Below, piece after piece: positions 26,318-35,086 of a stretch of DNA of 64,000 nucleotides. The notes below the pieces were generated by a model that was not told where the DNA came from, ran no database searches, and was given only the letters and a program-made list of their open reading frames with translations. Made by a program: the position numbers and the translations under genes. Position 1 is the stretch's first letter; each line of letters opens with the position of its first letter. The DNA is from Butyrivibrio fibrisolvens (GTDB taxonomy: Bacteria; Bacillota; Clostridia; Lachnospirales; Lachnospiraceae), in NCBI RefSeq assembly GCF_037113525.1, contig NZ_CP146963.1, positions 2,728,001-2,792,000 on the forward strand. Direction: 5' to 3'.

Positions 26318-28186
26318 ATGATCAACGGGAAAAAAGTTGTCGCACTTTGCACTTATAGAATATATGAGCCTCAGGAATTTGCTTTCATTTCTGAGCTTAG
26401 CGAAAATCTAAAAAGTAATAATTGTCATCTTTTTATCTATACCTTAAATTCTGAAATTGGCATTGCTACTGATACTTCACCTGAAATCGAAGTTTTCGAT
26501 CTGATTCCCTATGACAAGATTGATGTTGTTGTGATCATGAACGAGAAGATCAAGGTTCGTGATGTATCACAGAGTATTATTGACAGAGCATCTTCCAACA
26601 ATATCCCTGTAGTCGTAGTTGATGGCGAATTTGAAAATGTCAGCATGGTAAGATACGACTATGCCAAGGGCTTTGAAAATGTTGTAAAGCATATCATCGA
26701 AGATCACAAGGTCAAAAAGCCTCATTTCATGGCAGGTCATAAAAATAATTCTTTTTCCAATGAAAGACTTGAAGTATTCAAAAAAGTTCTTGCCCAAAAC
26801 AATATGCCTTTTGATGACAGTATGGTAAGCTATGGCGATTTCTGGGCACTTCCCTGCAGGACTGCAACTCAGGAGATTCTGAAAAGAGACGTACTTCCCG
26901 ACTCGATCATATGCGCCAATGACATCATGGCCATCAATGTATGTGATGTTCTATCTGAAGCAGGCATCAGAGTTCCTGAAGATGTGATCGTTTCAGGTTT
27001 TGACGGGATCGATGAAGCATTCCTCTCAACTCCCGGTATTACTACTGCTGTCTGCGACAATACCGAGCTTGCTAATGCTGTATTTGAATCAGTTATGGAA
27101 TCTCTATCAGGACATGCGAATGAAACCAAACTCGTAGAGCCTGTTTTCATCCCAAATGAATCCTGTGGATGTCAGAGAAAAGAGCTACATAAAAAGTCAA
27201 CTGTCAGCGAACTTAATAACCTTTTTTACCATCATGAAGATGAGATTCATGTATATCAGAATATCATCTCCCAGGTCATGACTAACAAGGATGTTCTGCA
27301 AAATATCTATTATCTCAAGGCAAACCACGGCAATTATGCTTTGGCTGTAATAGAAAAATCCTGTTTTGACCTGGAGCAAAACTACTTCTATGACGATGTT
27401 GAAAAGGGTGACAGGCTAGTTGTATTCGATCCTTACATTGAAGACTACAATCCATATCCATATGATCCTAATACGATCGTTCCACATCTTGATAAGCTTA
27501 TGGAAAGCGGCGAACCGCTTATTTTCAATAGTCTCGTATATATGGGCAAATGTTGCGGCTTTGTATGCTACGCATATCCAAGAACCATGCTCATCGATTA
27601 TAACCAGACTTCAAATCTCACCAACTGCTTTGAAATGAGTATTGGCGGCTATGTACTGACCCGTCATCAGAAGTACCTTCGTGACAAGCTTAGCACCATG
27701 TATCAGAACGATGCTCTTACCGGCCTGTACAACAGACTTGCTTTCCTATCCAAGATTGATGAGCGAATCCACGCAACCGGCATTCTTGGCAAAAAAGTCA
27801 ACATAATAATGCTGGATCTTAATGACCTTAAGAAGATAAACGACAATCTGGGCCACATGGCAGGTGACAAAGCCATAAAAGCAGTTGCTACTGCTCTTAA
27901 AGACTCTTGCCCTGAAGAAGCTATCTGCGTAAGAACCGGCGGCGATGAAATGCTTGCTCTTCTGATCGGTGATTATGATATCGATGGAATTCTTCCCGAA
28001 ATAGAAAAAAAGCTGCAGCAATCCAGTGATGAACTTGGCTTTAAAGTTTCTGCCAGCATAGGAACAAGCTCACTTCCTTATAAGCGCGGCGAAGAGACTA
28101 TCAGTAAAGCTATAGGCCTTGCCGATGAACGAATGTATGTCATGAAGAGAACGATGAAGAACGCAAATAAAAGCACTGCCTCATAA
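26318..28186 (+). CDS. Diguanylate cyclase with LacI-type periplasmic-binding-like sensor
   Basis: A 622-residue cytoplasmic protein. Residues 1-290 look like the sugar-binding core of LacI-family regulators (VVVVDGEFENVSMVRYDYAK, ICANDIMAINV, DVIVSGFDGIDEAF, TPGITTA) without the DNA-binding helix. Residues 290-440 hold a Cys motif (NESCGCQRK) and an unassigned linker or GAF-like part. Residues about 455-620 are a GGDEF domain (LTGLYNRLAFL, MLDLNDLKKINDNLGHMAGD). The active-site motif reads GGDEM instead of GGDEF; an RxxD inhibitory site is not seen. No signal peptide or membrane helix is present, so it probably senses an intracellular sugar or similar ligand. The ATG at 26318 follows GGGGGAG; a TTG at 26297 would sit before it and is rejected. 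Confidence 0.85.
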   Translation: MINGKKVVALCTYRIYEPQEFAFISELSENLKSNNCHLFIYTLNSEIGIATDTSPEIEVFDLIPYDKIDVVVIMNEKIKVRDVSQSIIDRASSNNIPVVVVDGEFENVSMVRYDYAKGFENVVKHIIEDHKVKKPHFMAGHKNNSFSNERLEVFKKVLAQNNMPFDDSMVSYGDFWALPCRTATQEILKRDVLPDSIICANDIMAINVCDVLSEAGIRVPEDVIVSGFDGIDEAFLSTPGITTAVCDNTELANAVFESVMESLSGHANETKLVEPVFIPNESCGCQRKELHKKSTVSELNNLFYHHEDEIHVYQNIISQVMTNKDVLQNIYYLKANHGNYALAVIEKSCFDLEQNYFYDDVEKGDRLVVFDPYIEDYNPYPYDPNTIVPHLDKLMESGEPLIFNSLVYMGKCCGFVCYAYPRTMLIDYNQTSNLTNCFEMSIGGYVLTRHQKYLRDKLSTMYQNDALTGLYNRLAFLSKIDERIHATGILGKKVNIIMLDLNDLKKINDNLGHMAGDKAIKAVATALKDSCPEEAICVRTGGDEMLALLIGDYDIDGILPEIEKKLQQSSDELGFKVSASIGTSSLPYKRGEETISKAIGLADERMYVMKRTMKNANKSTAS

Positions 28187-28204
28187 GTGAGGTCAGTGCT
28201 TTTT
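28169..28204 (+). terminator. Terminator overlapping the stop codon of the GGDEF gene
   Basis: AAAAGCACTGxCTCA pairs with TGAGxTCAGTGCTTTT. The TAA stop at 28184-28186 lies at the loop, so the last codons are part of the stem. A T-tract follows. Confidence 0.8.
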
Positions 28205-28236
28205 GCTTAGCCACGCAATTCTGATAAAGGAATATC

Positions 28237-28704
28237 TTATTTTACTGATTTCATCTTTTCAATAAATTTAGTAATAACAGGTCTGATTGGAGGTGAAATC
28301 TGATCTATATCAATCTCATCATAGGAAAAGAATCTAAGGTCTGTCATTTCACCATCGACTGATTTGGGCTCTCCGCTCCACTTTCTGCATATATAAATGA
28401 TCTCAAAGTTGGATACTTCATCGCCGTTTGGATAGATATAATGTGTTTCAGGACCGGAATTGACATAGAAGAATTCAAGTTCTTCTGCGATTAATCCCAT
28501 TTCCTCTAAAAGTTCTCTTTTGGCGCAGTCTTCGGCATATTCATCAATTTCTACAGATCCGCCAGAATACCCCCACATATGGTTATCGGAACGCTTACCC
28601 ATAAGTACTCGGCCCTTATCGTCAACGCACATAATGCTCGCTGCACATTGTATTATTGTCTTGTGTCCTACAAGTTTTCGCATTTCAGCCATGTATCCTG
28701 TCAT
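28237..28704 (-). CDS. NUDIX hydrolase
   Basis: A 155-residue NUDIX pyrophosphohydrolase. The Nudix box is complete: GGSVEIDEYAEDCAKRELLE followed by EMGL, giving the G(x5)E(x7)REUxEExGU pattern. It is preceded by KGRVLMGKRSDNHMWGY. It would act on a nucleoside diphosphate derivative; substrate is not predictable. It lies 17 bases downstream of the CPBP-TPR gene on the same strand and is probably co-transcribed. Confidence 0.9.
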   Translation of the reverse strand: MTGYMAEMRKLVGHKTIIQCAASIMCVDDKGRVLMGKRSDNHMWGYSGGSVEIDEYAEDCAKRELLEEMGLIAEELEFFYVNSGPETHYIYPNGDEVSNFEIIYICRKWSGEPKSVDGEMTDLRFFSYDEIDIDQISPPIRPVITKFIEKMKSVK

Positions 28705-28721
28705 TTCTTATCTCGCTTTCT

Positions 28722-30413
28722 TTATGGTTTTGTCTTTATACAGTTCTTATATTCTTCTCGAATCTTATCTGCCAGTTTAAAGGTTGCATCGCCTGCCAGC
28801 TTTGCAGCTTCTTCAAAACACTTTCTTGCCTCATCTTCTTTGCCAAGGCCTTGTTTAGCTTTTCCCAGGCCATAGGTAAGGCTCATTTTTGAGATTCTGT
28901 CTTTACGGCCGGCCAGCCTTTGGCTGATCAAAGCTTCTGCCTTTACATAGTCTTTATTTTTCAAGGCAATTTCACCGGTAAGTCCAATGATAATATCCCT
29001 GGAATTTTTGGCTGTTATGCCTTTATTATTTCCGACAAGTTCTTTTATCTTCTCCAAACACTTCTCAGCTTCTTCGACATTGTCCTTGCCAATTGCTATC
29101 GCACCTTTATAATATTCACAACCCGCAAGCTGATATGCTCTACCTTTGGTGCTCTCTTGCATTAAATCAATCTTTTCAAGTGCCGTGTCATATTCCTGTT
29201 CGTAAATGAATGAAGCCACATAGAAATTAGTGAAATAAAAATACTTTGTGATCTTACCTCTATAGAATTTGCGATTGCCTTGAAGTTTTTCAAATACTTC
29301 TATATATTTTTGAGGCTCCAGGTCTTCAGACAAAATCTTACCCAAAATCAGTTGGCATCTAATCTCCCTACGTAAAAGAAGGACGACTATCAATCCAAAA
29401 AGCGAATAACTCCAGACTTTAATAAAAAGATTAACTGAATAAACCCTTATCAGATCCAGCCACGGCATATCATAAGTCAATTCCAAATAATATAAATAAC
29501 CTGATTCACTAAAAGCGCTAATAATAAATAGTAGTAGTGTTCCAACTATCAATAATCCTATTGAAATAAGATATTTTCTCAGTGTTCTTCTTTTATACTT
29601 GCAAAAAAATTCTGCCGCATCTTTTGAACTTAACCCTTTGACATCTATTTTTTTAGATTCGGAAGCTATGACACATGCAAGTCTGATACATGTCAGACTG
29701 CATATAACGCTAACCAGCGGCCAAACATATGGTGACAACTGCGCTCCAGTGTTTATAAGTGCATGAGTCATAACACAAAGCCACAGACTTCCTGACTTTT
29801 TGTAAATGACCGAAAGTATAAAGCAATTAGTAAGAAGTCCTATCAGGAAAAATACAATTTCTTTACCCGAATAAAAATAGATACTTCCATCAATGCAGAA
29901 ATATAAGATATGCCATACACTCCAGGCAAGGAAAGTTATGAAAGTCGAAACTTTGTATGAGAATCTCTTCTCCATTTCAGGCTGGAAGGTGTATCGCCAT
30001 CCGATTTCTTCTATTCCGCCAAAGAGAATTGCCTTTAGGAAAATAAGAAAAGGAGTAACCGGACTGTCAATTTCAAACCCTAATCCCGTTATTACTCCAA
30101 CAAAGTCCAGGAAGAGAAACAGTATCACAAGCAGGTAAAATATTGGTGGCTGCTTAATAGAAAAGAAATCTGATACTATATCTTTTATACTTTTATTATT
30201 GTATTTGTATTGAAACCGTGCTCCAAAGAAAGCTGTTGAAATGCCTCCCAGTGCTATAAGAATAAGTCCTACTGGAGATGTGTAACCAAGTTCTATACCT
30301 ATAGAATCCAGCATCACTGCTACGATAGCAACGATCAAAGCCAGCACAAGTGATGGCATCAGGTATGCGCTGTAAATTTTTTTATTATCATAATTCATTA
30401 TTACATGATCCAT
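28722..30413 (-). CDS. CPBP intramembrane protease fused to a C-terminal TPR domain
   Basis: A 563-residue membrane protein. The N-terminal half (about 15-260) has seven or eight hydrophobic segments and the CPBP (CAAX-protease/bacteriocin-processing) motifs: EEIGWRYTF, then WSVWHILYF, then VMTHALIN. Two more helices lie near 280-345. The C-terminal 200 residues form TPR-like helical repeats (AGCEYYKGAIAIGKDN, GLTGEIALKNKDYVKAEAL, YGLGKAKQGLGKEDEARKCF). A C-terminal TPR fused to CPBP is uncommon; it may present substrates or partners. CPBP proteins often protect against or process bacteriocins, but no bacteriocin gene is adjacent. The start is uncertain (ATG at 30413 or 30398), neither with a strong ribosome binding site. 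Confidence 0.8.
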   Translation of the reverse strand: MDHVIMNYDNKKIYSAYLMPSLVLALIVAIVAVMLDSIGIELGYTSPVGLILIALGGISTAFFGARFQYKYNNKSIKDIVSDFFSIKQPPIFYLLVILFLFLDFVGVITGLGFEIDSPVTPFLIFLKAILFGGIEEIGWRYTFQPEMEKRFSYKVSTFITFLAWSVWHILYFCIDGSIYFYSGKEIVFFLIGLLTNCFILSVIYKKSGSLWLCVMTHALINTGAQLSPYVWPLVSVICSLTCIRLACVIASESKKIDVKGLSSKDAAEFFCKYKRRTLRKYLISIGLLIVGTLLLFIISAFSESGYLYYLELTYDMPWLDLIRVYSVNLFIKVWSYSLFGLIVVLLLRREIRCQLILGKILSEDLEPQKYIEVFEKLQGNRKFYRGKITKYFYFTNFYVASFIYEQEYDTALEKIDLMQESTKGRAYQLAGCEYYKGAIAIGKDNVEEAEKCLEKIKELVGNNKGITAKNSRDIIIGLTGEIALKNKDYVKAEALISQRLAGRKDRISKMSLTYGLGKAKQGLGKEDEARKCFEEAAKLAGDATFKLADKIREEYKNCIKTKP

Positions 30414-30470
30414 TCTTTAAAAATTTTTTCTTTTCGCTTTTCAATTCATTCTCTAGTAATATCTTTATAA

Positions 30471-30854
30471 TCATTCAGTAATCTCAACCTGATTGCCTTC
30501 AATTCCTATGATGCAGCTTTCATAGTAACCATCGCCTGTAGTTCTTGGCCCGCTTACCACTTCGAACCCATCGTCTTTTAATCTCTTAGTAAGATCGTCA
30601 ACAGCCTCTTTACTGCCTACAGAAAAAGCAATATGAATATATCCGGTTCTGTTTAGTGGCTTGTCTATATCTAATAATCCAGGTTTATTCATTAGTTCAA
30701 GCCTTGCTCCGTCATCAAAACTAATGAAGTAGGAGCGAAAATCAGTTGTTTTATTATGGTAGCCATCATTAGACTTACCACCAAGGTACTTCACAAAAAA
30801 TTCTCTGGCTGCCTCTAAGTCATTAACATACATCGCTATATGCTCTATCTTCAT
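30471..30854 (-). CDS. VOC family (glyoxalase/dioxygenase fold) protein
   Basis: A 127-residue vicinal-oxygen-chelate protein, with two beta-alpha-beta-beta-beta units starting MKIEHIAMYVNDLEAAREFF and ending IIGIEGNQVEITE. The metal-ligand positions are His5 (HIAMYV), Glu in RLELM, His in IHIAFSV and Glu in NQVEI. Substrate is unknown. The ATG at 30854 is chosen because it opens the domain. An in-frame ATG at 31073 would add 73 residues that are translation of the palindromic element and spacer, so it is rejected. Confidence 0.87.
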   Translation of the reverse strand: MKIEHIAMYVNDLEAAREFFVKYLGGKSNDGYHNKTTDFRSYFISFDDGARLELMNKPGLLDIDKPLNRTGYIHIAFSVGSKEAVDDLTKRLKDDGFEVVSGPRTTGDGYYESCIIGIEGNQVEITE

Positions 30855-30930
30855 AATCGTTCCCTGCCCTCCCAACAAGATAATCATATAGATAGTAATA
30901 TAACACAAAGAGAATGGCATATTCCAGCAA

Positions 30931-31125
30931 TTAGCAGGTAATAAATGGTTTCGAGTCTTCAAAAGTATTAAAAAAGTCAAGAGCTTGATAAATGGAACCT
31001 TATATTCTTCTTGGGATCCACATGTCCCCGCGAAGCGAGTTTGGATCCCGGAATATAAGATTCCAGATATCATGCCTTGACTTTATAATACTTTTGAGAC
31101 AAGAAAACCATTTATTACCTGCTAA
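30931..31125 (+). repeat. Giant palindromic element, copy 4
   Basis: The outer stem 30931-30948 (TTAGCAGGTAATAAATGG) is exactly complementary to 31108-31125. The inner motif pair (GAGCTTGATAAATGG and CCAGATATCATGCC) and apex (CCGCGAAGCGAGT) are conserved, and the second stem is again different but paired (GGATCC arms). The copy lies between the VOC gene start and the stop of the NmrA-like gene. Confidence 0.82.
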
Positions 31126-31156
31126 TGGCTGAAATTTTCCGGCATAGATGTATTTT

Positions 31157-32104
31157 CTATTTCTTATCCTTGGAGTGACGCTCTCCGATCTGGAAATCAT
31201 CACTATGAGCGAACATGTACTCTACTGTGATCGGATCATCACCTGTAAGTTTCTTGAAATCGTCCGTGTGAACCGCCATCTTGCCTTCACGGATTGCCTG
31301 AGCAAATGTTACCATACCATCACTTGAGAATGGAGCTTCGCTGCCCTTTTTAAACAGGCCGTCTGTAGTTCTTGGTACGCCCATTGCATCGAAGATCTGA
31401 TAATTCTCTTCATCAGTAACTTCTTTATAACTGATATTATTACCGGTCTGCTGATTTCCGATATTAACAAACTGAGTGATCGTCATAAGCTCTTTTCCGT
31501 TGATATCAAGAGTAGCATGATCATACTCAGATGCACGGTGAAGAGCATAGGCTACTGCCTTAGCACAGTCTTTTCTTGAAATATATGCCATAAGGCCATC
31601 GCCCTGGCTGTTTGTAAGCGGTGCGTTTGCATGTACATAGGTAAAATAGTTGGTTATCATAGCTTCAGCATACTGGGAATTACGCAGGAAGATATAATCA
31701 AGCCCAGCCTCTTTTACGTAATTCTCTGTGAAAATATGATCTTTCTTTTCAACTGAAGGATTGGTCTCATCTCCTGCATTTACAAGTGATGTATAAATGA
31801 TTTTCTTAACGCCTGCCTTCTTGGCTGCATCTACAGCATTCCTATGGGCACTCTGTCTTTTCTCTCCAACAAAAGGCATTGAAATAAGTGCAAGAACATC
31901 TGCTCCTTTGAATGCCTCTACAAGTCCATCAGGATAATTGAAGTCTGTAACATGAGTCTCTACGCCCTGCTCGGCAAACTTCTTAAGAGAATCCTCACTA
32001 TAGCCACAGAAGATCAGATTGCTCTTGTCTTCCAGTGTCAGAAGCACTCTTGCAGCCTCAGCGCCGAGATTACCGTCCACGCCTGTTAATAGTAACTTGC
32101 CCAT
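31157..32104 (-). CDS. NmrA-like / atypical SDR NAD(P)-binding oxidoreductase
   Basis: A 315-residue Rossmann-fold protein of the NmrA/QOR2 type. The N-terminal LLLTGVDGNLGAEAARVLL holds the GxxGxxG dinucleotide motif. Further family features are VLALISMPFVG, AAKKAGVKKIIYTSLVNAG and YIFLRNSQYAEAM. Members either reduce quinones or act as redox sensors; the sequence does not tell which. AAGGAGG lies 9 bases before the ATG. Confidence 0.87.
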   Translation of the reverse strand: MGKLLLTGVDGNLGAEAARVLLTLEDKSNLIFCGYSEDSLKKFAEQGVETHVTDFNYPDGLVEAFKGADVLALISMPFVGEKRQSAHRNAVDAAKKAGVKKIIYTSLVNAGDETNPSVEKKDHIFTENYVKEAGLDYIFLRNSQYAEAMITNYFTYVHANAPLTNSQGDGLMAYISRKDCAKAVAYALHRASEYDHATLDINGKELMTITQFVNIGNQQTGNNISYKEVTDEENYQIFDAMGVPRTTDGLFKKGSEAPFSSDGMVTFAQAIREGKMAVHTDDFKKLTGDDPITVEYMFAHSDDFQIGERHSKDKK

Positions 32105-32306
32105 ATGGAATTACCTCCTTTGCATAATTAATGTAAAGCATATCAGTGATCTTTACGTTTTTAGCATACGTTATTACGTTTACACAATAATATATTATCA
32201 CATTTACGTTAATTGTCATAATTCAGCAACTCAGCGTTAAGTTCGAGTAATACAAAAAAGGAATGGCATATTTCATCCATTCCCGTTACCACAAACGTCA
32301 TATATA

Positions 32307-32708
32307 TTACAACAAGGTATTAACTATCACATGCTGTAAAAGCTGTGAAAGTACCAGAGACGCGCAAATAGCGACTACACTCATCCCCCAGAACGTCCCC
32401 TTACTATATTTGAATTCCTTCCAGCATTTATATATTCTAAACAGCGCTATTAAGTAGAACGCAATAAACGGAACCATCACAAGCGCAAACACCTGATAGC
32501 AACATAACATTAAAATGAAAAGCCCCACTATCGTTCCTGCCCACAGTTTTAAAAGTGAATCTTTAGGATGCTTATCAGTAATCTCCAATGTTTTCTGAGA
32601 TATCTCATCAACATCTACAAAGATTTTCTTAAAGTTAATCGTAAAACGACCTTGATAGTCCTTTAACTTTTTTGCTTCAAAATCAGCGTCTTCGCCCCAG
32701 TTGCCCAT
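32307..32708 (-). CDS. Small membrane protein of unknown function
   Basis: A 133-residue protein. An N-terminal charged part (GNWGEDADFEAKKLKDYQGR) precedes three hydrophobic segments near residues 60-80, 80-100 and 110-130 (including TIVGLFILMLCCYQVFALVM). I do not recognise the family. The ATG at 32708 is preferred over an upstream TTG because GGAGG directly abuts the TTG. It is a single gene between the NmrA-like and GNAT genes. Confidence 0.65.
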   Translation of the reverse strand: MGNWGEDADFEAKKLKDYQGRFTINFKKIFVDVDEISQKTLEITDKHPKDSLLKLWAGTIVGLFILMLCCYQVFALVMVPFIAFYLIALFRIYKCWKEFKYSKGTFWGMSVVAICASLVLSQLLQHVIVNTLL

Positions 32709-32820
32709 ATGATTCAACCTCCAGTATAATTGCTATTTTCACTTCTTATTTTATAAAATCAACAAACAATATACTCTTCAAAACAAAGCGTACACTGCCC
32801 AAATACTGCTATTTTTCACC

Positions 32821-32853
32821 AAAAAAGCAGCTACCTCGATTGAGATAACTGCT
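32821..32853 (-). terminator. Rho-independent terminator of the GNAT gene
   Basis: On the minus strand AGCAGTTATCTC pairs with GAGGTAGCTGCT (two mismatches), followed by TTTTTT. It lies about 80 bases past the stop at 32932. Confidence 0.7.
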
Positions 32854-32931
32854 ATGTAACGTTCAATATTCAATTAGGTCGACAAATTTTGATTTGTCAT
32901 CATCTATAAAACCTGGAATATATTTTCCCTA

Positions 32932-33453
32932 TTATCTTTTTACCACGTAGAATCTGTATAGTTCTTCTTTCTCGTCATCGATGTCCTTATACATCTTAGT
33001 TTCCATCAATTTAAATCCACATTTTTCAGCCGCCTTCCAAGATGGTACGTTTGCATCCTTGATTGTCGCTATTATCTCCCTCTCATCATAATGATTGAAG
33101 AAGTATGAAATATACTCATTCACAGCCTCACTGACATATCCATTTCTTCGGTAGGCGGTCCCAACAAAATAGCATATCCCAATTTTACCCGTGTCCTCAT
33201 AATACGTACATCCAACGTTTCCGATCACTTCACTTGAAGACTTGAGTATTATGGTACACGGTATATAATCGACTCTCGGATCATCCTTTTCTGTTAGTTC
33301 AACAGCCTCATTTATCCATTTCTCCGCCCAACCAGAAAAATTCTCATCAAATCCTATTTCGGAAAGACTGCCATCCTTAGCCATTTCAGCATATGCTTTT
33401 TCATCTCCACGCTGAATGGATCTTATAATCGTTCTATCTGTTTCAATATACAT
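32932..33453 (-). CDS. GNAT acetyltransferase (RimJ/RimL-like)
   Basis: A 173-residue N-acetyltransferase beginning MYIETDRTIIRSIQRGD. The acetyl-CoA site region reads GICYFVGTAYRRNGYVSEAV, and IKDANVPSWKAAEKCGF is the typical C-terminal motif of the RimJ/RimL-like group. It would transfer acetyl groups to an amine of unknown nature. The ATG at 33453 has GGTGGAG upstream. A start at 33528 would be read from the neighbouring remnant and is rejected. Confidence 0.85.
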   Translation of the reverse strand: MYIETDRTIIRSIQRGDEKAYAEMAKDGSLSEIGFDENFSGWAEKWINEAVELTEKDDPRVDYIPCTIILKSSSEVIGNVGCTYYEDTGKIGICYFVGTAYRRNGYVSEAVNEYISYFFNHYDEREIIATIKDANVPSWKAAEKCGFKLMETKMYKDIDDEKEELYRFYVVKR

Positions 33454-33475
33454 TTCTTTTCTCCACCTTAGCCGA

Positions 33476-33988
33476 TTATCCGTCAATGGCAGGCAATACC
33501 TTTTGCTCGATAAAATCCACTCTGTCAAATATCCTCGGCTTAAACGTACCTGTCACTCCAACAGATACTTTTTTCTCTTTGTTTATATAGATGATATTTC
33601 CGCTGTCACCAATCGCCGCATATACCTCTTTATCATCATAGGGTTTGTACCATAAGTAGCCATAGTTCATGAAGCCAAACCGTTCGCCTAGCTTGAGATG
33701 GGGAGAAAGCATATCTTTCAGATATTCTTCTGAGATTATTCTATTTCCGTTATACAGGCCATCATTCAACACCATAGCGCCGATTACAGACATATCTTTC
33801 GCTGACATACATAATCCCCAGCCCGCAGTAACGCAGCCCCGAGGGTCGCTGTACCATTCATATTTCCTTGGATTCTTATTCATGAAAAAATCAAACTGAT
33901 CTTCTTTGGAGCTGTCTCCATGCGCTATTCGCTCAGGAAGGTTCAACGGCACAAACAGATTATTGTTGGCAAAATCTATGCAGGTCCC
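33476..33988 (-). pseudogene. C-terminal fragment of a beta-lactamase-like serine hydrolase
   Basis: About 170 residues matching the C-terminal half of class C beta-lactamase/penicillin-binding-protein relatives: FVPLNLPERIAHGDSS, then GWGLCMSAKDMSVIGAMVLN, FMNYGYLWY and a terminal AIGDSGNIIYINKEKKVSVG. The SxxK and YxN catalytic parts are absent. At about 33986 the frame runs into the fructosamine kinase fragment. The gene is therefore a broken relic. Confidence 0.7.
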
Positions 33989-34240
33989 TTCTGTCGCGAT
34001 ATCCCGGCACCTGATCGATTACACTAAAATACGATTCATAAAACCGTCTGTCAAAACCGCCAAAAAGCTCAGTCATGGCAATATCAGCTTCATTACATCC
34101 TACATAGACCGCCGGATCAATCAGCAGTGGGTCACCTTTTTCATCCGTCATGAAATTTCCCGACCACAGGTCTCCGTGCAAAAGAGCCGGTTTTTCAGGC
34201 TCAAATAAGTACCTGTCAAGATTATCAAGATCATTATGCC
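33960..34240 (-). pseudogene. Fragment of a fructosamine kinase family protein
   Basis: The reading frame contains PALLHGDLWSGNFM, LLIDPAVYVGCNEADIAM and ELFGGFDRRFYESYF, the catalytic core of fructosamine/ketosamine-3-kinases (HGDLWSGN with Asp as base). It stops after YRDRRDLHRFCQQ. Normally a further 30 residues follow RRDL, and the N-terminal lobe is missing upstream of about 34240. It looks like a remnant joined by deletion to the beta-lactamase fragment. Confidence 0.7.
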
Positions 34241-34314
34241 CTCCGGGTTACGTATATATGACCTGCTCCAAATATGACTGCAGATACTATCAACGGGATA
34301 TTAAGCATGGTTAT

Positions 34315-34872
34315 TCAGCTTAATAAAAACAAGGCTGTGGGAATAATTGCAAGTGCCATTTGTTTCCAACATTCCTGCTTTTCAGAATACAGAAACCATA
34401 TAACCCAATAAGAAACCATAAGTACAAGATTTCCCAGAAAATAAACAGCGGTCACAAAACCGGACAAAAAGCCGGTCACGGCAAAATCCAAAATAATGAT
34501 CATAAAAAGCATGCATGCATAACGGCCTATCTGTTCCATGACATTCATGAACATATTAGTAGACTTGTTTTCCGGATGTTTGTTCTGTAATGCATACTTA
34601 ATATTCGGAATAAGCAATAATACTACCATTTCAAGGCCAAATATGTTCAGCCAATCCAAGTCTAACAGTCCTCTCAAGAAAGCATATATGGGATCATATC
34701 CTCCCCTTGATTCGCAGAAGCTTATATACCCTTTTACTACAATCGTTAATCCGGTTATGATCGGAAATCCGGCTGTGATCCCCGCTATAAAAGAAACTGC
34801 AGAGGCAACCAGGAGACTGCTCTTTTTGTCCTCTTTCAAATAACTCACCACCCATTTATACATCAGGAGCAC
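34315..34872 (-). CDS. Membrane protein of unknown function, probably 5' truncated
   Basis: About 185 residues with four or five hydrophobic segments, including LLVASAVSFIAGITAGFPII, LEMVVLLLIPNIKYAL, CMLFMIIILDFAVTGFLSG and YFLGNLVLMVSYWVIWFLY. I do not recognise the family. The frame stays open and hydrophobic for about 20 more codons upstream of the first start (GTG at 34872 or ATG at 34863), without a start codon or ribosome binding site. The 5' end is thus likely lost or frameshifted. It lies between a remnant region and the arsenic-type operon. Confidence 0.5.
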   Translation of the reverse strand: MLLMYKWVVSYLKEDKKSSLLVASAVSFIAGITAGFPIITGLTIVVKGYISFCESRGGYDPIYAFLRGLLDLDWLNIFGLEMVVLLLIPNIKYALQNKHPENKSTNMFMNVMEQIGRYACMLFMIIILDFAVTGFLSGFVTAVYFLGNLVLMVSYWVIWFLYSEKQECWKQMALAIIPTALFLLS

Positions 34873-35000
34873 AAGAAAGACAGTACAAAAGAAAATCGAA
34901 ACAAACGAAAGAACATATGCATATGCAAATAATCATACTACAATCCTTGGTACAATCACAAACTGATATTGATTTATATCTTTAATAAATGTATAGTCAG

Positions 35001-35030
35001 AAAAAGGAAGCAACCAATCTGATTGCTCCC
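35001..35030 (-). terminator. Rho-independent terminator of the arsenic-type operon
   Basis: On the minus strand GGGAGCAA pairs with TTGCTTCC and is followed by TTTTT. It lies about 57 bases past the thioredoxin-like gene stop. Confidence 0.7.
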
Positions 35031-35086
35031 TCATAAATCTAAATTATCATAGAATCCCCATATTTACAGAAAAAATTTCAAACTCT

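Noticed and set aside
30855..31073. Longer start of the VOC gene
   Set aside because: The 73 extra codons are palindrome copy 4 and spacer. The VOC fold starts at the ATG at 30854.
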